From Dyella marensis (GTDB taxonomy: Bacteria; Pseudomonadota; Gammaproteobacteria; Xanthomonadales; Rhodanobacteraceae), in contig NZ_FONH01000030.1 in the NCBI RefSeq assembly GCF_900112865.1, forward strand, positions 1 through 36,859: a stretch of 36,859 nucleotides of DNA, in the 5' to 3' direction. A model generated the notes under the pieces. It ran no database searches. It worked only from the letters and a program-made list of their open reading frames with translations, and was not told where the DNA came from. The translations under genes and the position numbers were made by a program. Shown piece after piece: positions 24,743 through 31,445 of this stretch (position 1 is its first letter; each line of letters starts with the position of its first letter).

Positions 24743-26287
24743 ATGCGCTGGTTGTGCACGTTCGCCATGGCGAGCCTTATGTCATATCTCGCTTTAGTAC
24801 CTGCTTCCTCGATGGCAATAGCCTTCGCACAGCTGGAATCCACGCCACATCCAGGTACCCGTTCAGGGCGAAGCATGCCGATAGAACTGATCGCTGCCGG
24901 GGCGAGGCGGCAGATGGAGCAGCACCTGTCCCGTCGCCTGTACGAGGCGGCCAACGGGCGCACGTGGTTTGACGAGAGGCAGGGACCTATCAACGTAACC
25001 GTAAAGTTCGATGACGCAGGACAGCTACTCGTCGATCTTGGCCCGGGTCTGGGCGAGTTGTCGAACACAGCGGAAATGGAGGATCTCGAAAGCTGGCTCA
25101 TTAATGCCGCGGATCTGGAAGTGGCCGACAGGTTTACCCATCGAGGCATAGTTTTCCGGTTCGACGGCAAGGATATGTACTTCTACCATCCGGAGGAGCG
25201 TCCGCCGCCGCCGCGGCGAAGCGCTAGCCTCAATGGCGTGCCGCGAATTGTGCTGTCGCCGGGACATGGCTACTACCGGTTGTATGGAAAGAAAGATAAC
25301 TATTCATGGGTATTCCAACGCAGTGAGCAGCACGGCGTGCAGGAGGATGTCATTACCATGGAATATGCAGAGCTCCTGCAGGAGGAGATGCGCCAGCGAA
25401 TCTGGGGTGCGGTGCCGGTGCTCGCGAGGTTCGATGCCTCTTACACTCATGCCGAGACCAAGCAGCCCTGGCGCCATATATCGGCTCGCTACTACCTCGC
25501 TTGGCAATATCCAAAGAATCCTGAGATATGGCACTCACTGCCTGACGATAAAACGCAAGGCAGGGAGCGCTTGGAAGACATCAGGAGTCGGCCGTTTTTT
25601 GCCAATCATGTCGATGCCGCTGCCGCCGTACACCTCCATACAAATGCCGAGCCATCCGGTACGGTGAGGGGGACTCGGGTCTATTACCACAGAGGCTCGC
25701 CAGAAAGTAAAAAGTTGGCGGACCGCCTCCTGTGTGGCATGAAAGAAATTGTTCGGTCCTTGCCTCGATACGAGGACTTTCCGATGGACGAAGAAGCAAG
25801 GAACGATGGGAACTATGGTGAGAACCGCTTGGCTGCCATGCCATCTGCTCTTGTAGAGCTGGCCTTCCACTCCAATAAGGGGGACGCGGCAGCATTGCTG
25901 GATGATGACTTCAAGAAGGCAGTCGTTAGTGGTTTGACGAAAGGGTTCAAACTTTATCGAGAAGGCGCGGAGTGTGAACCGTTCATGGTGGAACTGGGTG
26001 AGGGATACGGATATACCAATCACATTGGAACAGTTACATTGAGTTTTAAGGGGTACCCTAGAACTCCAGTCGACTTTCACTTCGAAGAGTTTGATTGCGG
26101 TCCATTGGCGACCGAATGCATCAATCAGTATGGATCGAGGTACTCGGTATCTTCCCCTATGTATTACCCCTTGCGCTGTCCAAACAGACCCGGCCCTCAC
26201 AAATATCGACTTACTATGACTGATGCGGACGGTGTGATATCCAATGCCGCGGAAGGCGAGATCAATTGCAAGTTTGTTGATTGGTGA
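24743..26287 (+). CDS. Exported N-acetylmuramoyl-L-alanine amidase (Amidase_3)
   Basis: This 514-residue protein has a hydrophobic N-terminus (LCTFAMASLMSYLALVPASSMAIA) compatible with export, an unrecognised region (about 40-165), and a zinc-dependent amidase domain (about 168-395). The ligands and catalytic residue are visible: LSPGHGYY with His175, MEYAELLQEEM with Glu207, VHLHTNA with His299, and ALVELAFHSN with catalytic Glu372. It should cleave the amide bond between MurNAc and L-Ala in peptidoglycan. The C-terminal 120 residues, with several cysteines, form an unrecognised, perhaps immunoglobulin-like domain (TVTLSFKGYP). Base and codon use is visibly less GC-rich than in neighbours, suggesting acquisition. 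The ATG at 24743 is chosen because it opens the signal sequence; the ribosome-binding site (GGGGTGG) is weak. An adjacent pseudogene is divergent. Confidence 0.85.
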   Translation: MRWLCTFAMASLMSYLALVPASSMAIAFAQLESTPHPGTRSGRSMPIELIAAGARRQMEQHLSRRLYEAANGRTWFDERQGPINVTVKFDDAGQLLVDLGPGLGELSNTAEMEDLESWLINAADLEVADRFTHRGIVFRFDGKDMYFYHPEERPPPPRRSASLNGVPRIVLSPGHGYYRLYGKKDNYSWVFQRSEQHGVQEDVITMEYAELLQEEMRQRIWGAVPVLARFDASYTHAETKQPWRHISARYYLAWQYPKNPEIWHSLPDDKTQGRERLEDIRSRPFFANHVDAAAAVHLHTNAEPSGTVRGTRVYYHRGSPESKKLADRLLCGMKEIVRSLPRYEDFPMDEEARNDGNYGENRLAAMPSALVELAFHSNKGDAAALLDDDFKKAVVSGLTKGFKLYREGAECEPFMVELGEGYGYTNHIGTVTLSFKGYPRTPVDFHFEEFDCGPLATECINQYGSRYSVSSPMYYPLRCPNRPGPHKYRLTMTDADGVISNAAEGEINCKFVDW

Positions 26288-26386
26288 TAGTGGCGGCTAG
26301 TGCGGCTGTGTTGAGCAGAATGCGGAGGCTCGCCGGACCGGCAGGATCTTGCTGATATTGATCAGTGCCGCTGTGATGACGAGGCC

Positions 26387-27364
26387 TCAGCGGATATTCC
26401 ATAGACGGTGGGTCTCCTCTGCGATAATTTCAGGGTATTCCTCCTGGAAGAACAGCTTTCCGTCGGCTACTTGCCGAATCCCTCTCGACTGCGGAAACGT
26501 CCGATCCAGATACTCCGCATCCGCCATCACGAAGATGTCGTCGCTCGCTCCCCACACGATCCGCACCGGCACTTGGCTGCGCTTGAGCGTTGCCTCGATG
26601 CCGGCCAAAGGATTCGGTTCCAGCGCCACATGGAAAGCGTGGTACTGCTGGCGGCGCAGCGCCGTGCTGACCAATGGCGTGACGTAGTAATCGATCGTCT
26701 CGTCCGCGAAGCGGCTCGGATCGTGAAACACCGCCGCACCGAAAGTAGAGCGCGCCAGTGCGCGATCGGTCAGCCATTTCGCCGTCGCCTCGGCGAGCGT
26801 GCCATTGCGCGCCATCTCGATGGCGGGTTTGACCTTGGGCGGCGGGCTGTCGATCTCCACGTCGCAGTTGGTCAGCAGCAGGGTGCGTACGCGCTCCGGA
26901 TAGCGGACGAGGAACAGCTGCGCCACGGCGCCGCCGCTGTCGCTGGCGACGATGTCGACGTCGTGGATGGAAAGCCTGTCCAGCAGCGCGGCGAGCATCG
27001 CGGCCTGGTCGGCGGCGGCCAGCGACTGGCCTGAGAGCGGCTCCGAATACCCCAGGCCCATGAAATCCGGTGCGATGCAGCGGCGATGCGCGGCGAGGCG
27101 ATCGATGGCGCCGCGCCACTGGTAGCTGTTGAGCGGCGCGCCGTGCAGGAACAGCGCCGCCTTGCCGTGCCCACGGTCGACGTAGGCGATGCGGCCGAAT
27201 GGCAATTCGGCGTAGCGGCGCATGGCGCGGAAGGCGGCCGCACCGGTAGACGGTCTTTCGCCGCCGCCGGACAGGCCGTGCGCCTGCGCCAGTGTGATCA
27301 GGCCGGCTGCCGCGCCGGCGGCCAGGGTGGCGAGGCTGTACTGGAGGAACTGACGGCGTTGCAT
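26387..27364 (-). CDS. Tat-exported alpha/beta hydrolase
   Basis: This 325-residue alpha/beta-hydrolase-fold protein resembles the haloalkane dehalogenase/epoxide hydrolase branch. It begins MQRRQFLQYSLATLAAGAAAG, a twin-arginine signal (RRQFL), so it is probably folded before export to the periplasm. It has an oxyanion-loop motif (LFLHGAPLNSYQWR), PDFMGLGYS, and the nucleophile elbow VASDSGGAVAQ with Ser143 as presumed nucleophile, plus WGASDDIF with the presumed acid. At the place where family members usually have the catalytic His (before FxxEE) the sequence is ADGKLFFQEEYPE, so the His is not obvious; His in ETHRLW near the C-terminus might substitute. Substrate unknown. It is divergent from an AraC gene, a likely regulator. 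Confidence 0.85.
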   Translation of the reverse strand: MQRRQFLQYSLATLAAGAAAGLITLAQAHGLSGGGERPSTGAAAFRAMRRYAELPFGRIAYVDRGHGKAALFLHGAPLNSYQWRGAIDRLAAHRRCIAPDFMGLGYSEPLSGQSLAAADQAAMLAALLDRLSIHDVDIVASDSGGAVAQLFLVRYPERVRTLLLTNCDVEIDSPPPKVKPAIEMARNGTLAEATAKWLTDRALARSTFGAAVFHDPSRFADETIDYYVTPLVSTALRRQQYHAFHVALEPNPLAGIEATLKRSQVPVRIVWGASDDIFVMADAEYLDRTFPQSRGIRQVADGKLFFQEEYPEIIAEETHRLWNIR

Positions 27365-27494
27365 CGATGCGGGCTCCGGGTGGGGATGGCGGCCATGCTG
27401 GCGCCGCGATTGCAGCGGCGCGTGCACGAATGGCCGGCGCCGGGCACGGATGGATGATTTCCGGCACATGCCGCCCGTCCGGGATCGGCGAACG

Positions 27495-28343
27495 ATGGCG
27501 GGCATGACCCGCCGGCCCGACTGCTATCCCGACCCTTCCGCCGTCGGCCCGTTGCCGCTGCTGGACGTGCTCACCTCGCCCGTGCCGTCGGGCCGGTTCG
27601 ATTCGCCGGTCGACCATCGCCACGTGCTGTGCCTGCACCTGGGCGAGCCGGTGCCCGTCTCTTACCGCGCCGGTCGCGTCGAGCGGCAGGGTACGCGTCT
27701 GCATGGACAGTTCTGCGTGGTGCCGGCCGGTTCCAGCACGCGCTGGACGCTGATCGCGCCGGCGACCTCGCTGCTGCTGCGCCTGTCGCCCGAGCTGCTG
27801 CGGGAAAGCGCCGCAGCGATGGGATCGGGCGACACGGCGCTGGCACCCTCGATCCACCTCCGCGACGCCCAGGTGGAACGCATCGGCTGGATGATGCAGG
27901 CCGAGGAGCGCGAGCGGCATCCCGGCGGCCGCCTGTTCGCCGACAGCCTCGCCTCTGCCCTCGCCTCGCGGCTGCTGGTGCTGCAGACGCGCCGGGAAAC
28001 GCCGTCGCCTGTGCGCGCCCTGCCCGCATGGCGCCTGGGCCGCGTCATCGAATACATCGAGGCTCATCTCGACGAAGACCTCGGTCTGCCGGAACTGGCC
28101 GCCGTCGCCGGCTACAGCCTGTCGCACTTCAAGCCGCTGTTCCGCCAGGCCGCGGGCATGCCGGCGCATCGCTTCGTGATGGAGCGGCGCGTCGAACGCG
28201 CGCGCCTGCGCCTGCAGGAGGGCAGGCTGAGCCTCACGGCGATCGCATCCGAGGCAGGTTTTGCGCATGCGGGCCATATGGCGCGCTGCGTGCGGCGGGT
28301 GCTGGGTATCAGTCCTTCGCAGATCGTGCCAACGAGGCCTTAG
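27495..28343 (+). CDS. AraC-family transcription regulator
   Basis: This protein of about 282 residues has an N-terminal ligand-sensing domain (about residues 1-175, with cupin-like strands around HVLCLHLGEPVPVSYRAG) and a C-terminal AraC double helix-turn-helix: LGLPELAAVAGYSLSHFKPLFRQAAG and LSLTAIASEAGFAHAGHMARCVRRVLGISPSQIV. The start is uncertain: in-frame ATGs at 27450, 27468, 27495 and 27504 all lack a clear Shine-Dalgarno. I chose 27495 because the residues before it look like translated intergenic DNA. It is divergent from the exported hydrolase gene (gap about 130 bp), which is its likely target. Confidence 0.85.
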   Translation: MAGMTRRPDCYPDPSAVGPLPLLDVLTSPVPSGRFDSPVDHRHVLCLHLGEPVPVSYRAGRVERQGTRLHGQFCVVPAGSSTRWTLIAPATSLLLRLSPELLRESAAAMGSGDTALAPSIHLRDAQVERIGWMMQAEERERHPGGRLFADSLASALASRLLVLQTRRETPSPVRALPAWRLGRVIEYIEAHLDEDLGLPELAAVAGYSLSHFKPLFRQAAGMPAHRFVMERRVERARLRLQEGRLSLTAIASEAGFAHAGHMARCVRRVLGISPSQIVPTRP

Positions 28344-28491
28344 AAACATCCGAACATGCCCGTCGCATGAAGCCGTTCACATCCCCGCGTTACGGTTAAC
28401 TGCATTTACACCCGGCTGCCGCATAAAGCCGGTAAAGTCCCGCCGCTACAGTCATTGCAGGAAGCCAAGCGTGATGCGAAGGAGACGTCGG

Positions 28492-29235
28492 ATGTACAAG
28501 ATCGCCAGGGCCGGACTCGCCTTGTCCGTGCTGCTGCTGGGCCAGGCCGCCTGCGCCGCCCCCGCGCCGGACCTCAACGCCATCGTCAAGGCGGTGATGG
28601 AAGACCAGTACGGCAAGCAGTATGACGCCAAGCACGCCTGCTGGAGCTATACCCACACCACCGAGCAGGGCGACGACCTCACCTACTGCATGCAGCCGGG
28701 CAAGCCCGAGCTGGTCGACACGGCCAAGGGCAAGCAGCTGTTCGTCTACGCCGCCAACGCGTACGACATCCACGACGACAACCGCTACAGCTACGGCCAG
28801 ACCGATCCCGGCCTGATGGGCGCGTTCCAGGTCAGCATCGACGCCAAGGGCGCATGGACCTTCGTGGCGATGGACAGCGCGATGGAGTTCGGCAGCAACG
28901 GCTACTGCGGCTGCAACAAGGCCGGCCTGGTCAAGCTGAGCAACCAGGGCGACTACGGCTGGCTGTTCGTCAGCGGCGGCGCCTTCCAGGGCAAGGTGGT
29001 GGCCGACTACAGCATCGTGATGCCGCGCCAGGGCGGCTTCGTCGACGTCAGCCGCATCCCGCAGACCAAGTCCGGCGAACAGGACGTGACCTACGACCTC
29101 AAGGTCACCGAGCGCCCCGGCGCCGGCCTGTTCCCGCTGCTGGTGACCAAGACCAGGGCGAAGGCCAAGGTCGAGGACCTCACGGTGAACTTCGATCCCA
29201 AGAAATACGCGTACCAGCTGCCCGGGGCCAAGTAA
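28492..29235 (+). CDS. Small secreted protein; candidate immunity protein of the adjacent effector
   Basis: This 247-residue protein belongs to no family I recognise. GAAGGAG (28478-28484) sits 7 nt before the ATG at 28492. A signal peptide (ARAGLALSVLLLGQAACAAPAP) predicts export to the periplasm; QAAC is not a proper lipobox. The mature part has four cysteines (HACWSY, TYCMQPG, GYCGCNKAG), which could form disulfides. It is rich in short beta-type stretches and ends in a conserved-looking FDPKKYAYQLPGAK. The gene stands 36 bp upstream of a peptidoglycan hydrolase carrying the XVIPCD secretion signal. In Xanthomonadales, type IV secretion effectors (X-Tfe) are usually paired with a periplasmic immunity protein (X-Tfi) encoded next to them, so that role is inferred from position and signal peptide. 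Confidence 0.75.
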   Translation: MYKIARAGLALSVLLLGQAACAAPAPDLNAIVKAVMEDQYGKQYDAKHACWSYTHTTEQGDDLTYCMQPGKPELVDTAKGKQLFVYAANAYDIHDDNRYSYGQTDPGLMGAFQVSIDAKGAWTFVAMDSAMEFGSNGYCGCNKAGLVKLSNQGDYGWLFVSGGAFQGKVVADYSIVMPRQGGFVDVSRIPQTKSGEQDVTYDLKVTERPGAGLFPLLVTKTRAKAKVEDLTVNFDPKKYAYQLPGAK

Positions 29236-29271
29236 CGCGCACCGGACAACGGCATTCACGGAGGAAACGAC

Positions 29272-30657
29272 ATGTCCAAGATCGACGAACGTTGGGAAGC
29301 GAACAAGCAGGATCTGGCCGACGCGGCCGCCAAGGCCGGCATCGAGCCCGGCCTGATGGCCAAGATCGCCGGCTTCGAATCGGGCTACAACCCGCACGCG
29401 CGCCCCATTGCCGGCGCCAAGCACGCCGAGCTCAACACCGTCACGCAGTTCGACGGCACCAAGGCGATGTCCTCGGCCTACGGCTACGGCCAGTTCCTGG
29501 ACGACACCTGGGTCGGCATGGTGCACAAGTACGGCGAGAAGTACGGCGTGCCCAACGCCGACAAGCTCACCGCCGACCAGATCAATTCGCCGGAGATGCG
29601 CAACAACTCCAAGCTGCAGGCCGGCATGCTGGCGGAGTTCACCAAGACCAACATGGAGCTCGGCGCCAAGCTGGGCGGCCCGGATGCGGATGCCAACGTC
29701 TATGCGCTGCACAACCTCGGCCAGGGCGGCGGCACCAAGTTCCTCAATGCCTTGAAAGCCGACCCGGACCAGCGCGTGGATCACGTGCTGTCGCACAAGG
29801 TGATCGAACGCAATCCCGGCCTGTATGGCGACGGCAGCATGACGGTGGCCGAGGCCTACAAGGGCATGGGCCAGCAGATGGACAAGTACGCCAAGTACGC
29901 CCAGGAGCTGGACAAGGGCGTGCCGGCCAAGTCGGCCACCGCGCCGGCCGCCCCGGGCGCGTCCACCGCCAAGCCGGAGGCGCCCGCCGCGGCGCCGCCG
30001 AAGCATCCGGCTCCGGCCGGTCATGCCGTGCTCAAGGAGGGCGACAAGGGCCAGGACGTCAGCGCCCTGCAGAAGCAGCTGCACGACCTGGGCTACAAGG
30101 GCGCCGCCGGCAAGCCGCTGCGCGTGGACGGGCATTACGGTCCGGGCACCAAGGGCGCGGTGGAGGCCTTCCAGCACGACCACCACCTCAAGCAGGACGG
30201 CGAAGCCGGCCCGCTGACCCAGAAGCAGCTGCAGACCCAGACCAGGCTGCATGCGCAGGAACAGGCCGGCAAGCCGCTGCTGAACCAGCCGGGGCATCCG
30301 CAGCACGCGCTCTACAACCAGGCGCTGGACGGCGTGCAGAAGCTCGGCGGCGGCGCCTCGGCCGGACAGCGCGAAAACTTCGCCGGCTCGCTGGCCGTCG
30401 AGGCGCAGCGCAACGGCCTGAAGAAGATCGACCACGTGGTGCTCAACGACGACGGCTCACGTGCCTGGGCCGTGGAGGGCGACCTGCGTTCGCCGTTCAA
30501 GCAGCACGCCGAGGTCAACGTCGGCCAGGCGGTCAACACCCCGCTGGCGCAGAGCAGCGCCTCCAGCGCGCAGCTGCAGAGCGCGCCGGGCCAGGAGCAG
30601 GCGCCGCAGAACCAGCAGCAGCAACAGCAGCAACAGCTGGGATCGATGTCGCGCTGA
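29272..30657 (+). CDS. Lytic transglycosylase - PG-binding - XVIPCD protein, probable type IV secretion antibacterial effector
   Basis: This 461-residue protein has no signal peptide. Residues 1-165 are lysozyme/SLT-like: GLMAKIAGFESGYNP with presumed catalytic Glu36, AYGYGQFLDDTW, and VYALHNLGQGGGTKFLNAL. An Ala/Pro linker (about 215-250) leads to a PG_binding_1 domain (253-320: GDKGQDVSALQKQLHDLGY, DGHYGPGTKGAVEAFQ). Residues 336-440 match the XVIPCD, the C-terminal signal read by the VirD4 coupling protein of the Xanthomonadales killing type IV system (NQPGHPQHALYNQAL, KKIDHVVLNDDG, AWAVEGD), and the tail is glutamine-rich (eight consecutive Q), as usual for such effectors. It should cut peptidoglycan of a target cell after delivery. 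GGAGGAAAC precedes the ATG; the putative immunity gene is 36 bp upstream. No VirB/VirD4 genes lie in this window. Confidence 0.88.
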   Translation: MSKIDERWEANKQDLADAAAKAGIEPGLMAKIAGFESGYNPHARPIAGAKHAELNTVTQFDGTKAMSSAYGYGQFLDDTWVGMVHKYGEKYGVPNADKLTADQINSPEMRNNSKLQAGMLAEFTKTNMELGAKLGGPDADANVYALHNLGQGGGTKFLNALKADPDQRVDHVLSHKVIERNPGLYGDGSMTVAEAYKGMGQQMDKYAKYAQELDKGVPAKSATAPAAPGASTAKPEAPAAAPPKHPAPAGHAVLKEGDKGQDVSALQKQLHDLGYKGAAGKPLRVDGHYGPGTKGAVEAFQHDHHLKQDGEAGPLTQKQLQTQTRLHAQEQAGKPLLNQPGHPQHALYNQALDGVQKLGGGASAGQRENFAGSLAVEAQRNGLKKIDHVVLNDDGSRAWAVEGDLRSPFKQHAEVNVGQAVNTPLAQSSASSAQLQSAPGQEQAPQNQQQQQQQQLGSMSR

Positions 30658-30722
30658 TCGACGGATCCGGCCGCTTGCCCGGCGCCTGCCGGGCCATCAC
30701 TCCGCCAGGCGACAAAGCCGAC

Positions 30723-30814
30723 GTAGGTTGGGGTGAGCCGCAGGCGAACCCCAACATCGTTAGCTGCAAGTGCACCGCAGCGTTGGGGTTCGCCTGCGGC
30801 TCACCCCAACCTAC
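30723..30814. repeat. Palindromic repeat, copy 5
   Basis: The outer arms are GTAGGTTGGGGTGAGCCGC and GCGGCTCACCCCAACCTAC, followed inward by AGGCGAACCCCAAC / GTTGGGGTTCGCCT, so the stems total about 33 bp per side around a 26-nt core. It lies 65 bp after the effector stop and about 100 bp before the FHA gene, where it may end effector transcription. The remainder of 30658-30917 shows no gene. Confidence 0.9.
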
Positions 30815-30917
30815 GGCGCTGCGGCGCTTGTTCCGGTTGTGCGCCCGATCAAGCTTTGATCGCCATAGCCGACATATGTTGGCTACAGTGTCGGACTGAT
30901 CCGCAGCGAAACGCGTC

Positions 30918-31445
30918 ATGGAAACCCATCGAGCCAGCCCCCCGCCCCGCCGTTCCGCCGGCCCGCAAGGTACGCGGCTGTTTTCGGCCGAGGAACTGAA
31001 GCGGCTCGCCGCCGAGACCGAGCCGGATACCGCCGGCCGCGCCAGCGCCACCTCGCCGGTGCTGGAAGGGGCCTCCGAAGGCTTCGAAGGCCGCCGCCTG
31101 GCCCTGCATGCGGGCCGCCAGACGGTGGGCCGCGGCGGGCATAACGACGTGGTGATCGACGACCTCAGCGTGTCGTCCACCCACGCCTGGATCATGCATC
31201 AGCAGGGCCACTACGTGGTCATGAACACGCTGTCCACCAACGGCACCTTCGTCAACGGCCAGCGCGTGCACGAGGCGCCGCTGCGCCACGGCGACCGCGT
31301 GCGCTTCGGCCAGGCGGAATTCGTGTTCCTCACCCGCGAGCCCGGCGGCCGCATGCGCGCCGTCACCGGCTGGCTGATCGCCGCCGTGGCGGTGGCACTG
31401 GCCGGCGCCGCGGCACTGGCCTGGTGGGCGACCACGCGCGCATGA
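30918..31445 (+). CDS. FHA-domain membrane protein
   Basis: This 175-residue protein has a disordered N-terminus (1-50), a forkhead-associated domain (about 55-140) and one C-terminal membrane helix (about 148-172, GWLIAAVAVALAGAAALAWW). FHA hallmarks are present: TVGRGGHNDVVIDDLSVSSTH and LSTNGTFVNGQRV; the usual Ser-Arg-x-His is Ser-Ser-Thr-His here. FHA domains bind phosphothreonine. Its stop overlaps the start of a Ser/Thr kinase gene (ATGA at 31442-31445), so it is probably a partner or substrate of that kinase at the inner membrane. Confidence 0.9.
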   Translation: METHRASPPPRRSAGPQGTRLFSAEELKRLAAETEPDTAGRASATSPVLEGASEGFEGRRLALHAGRQTVGRGGHNDVVIDDLSVSSTHAWIMHQQGHYVVMNTLSTNGTFVNGQRVHEAPLRHGDRVRFGQAEFVFLTREPGGRMRAVTGWLIAAVAVALAGAAALAWWATTRA

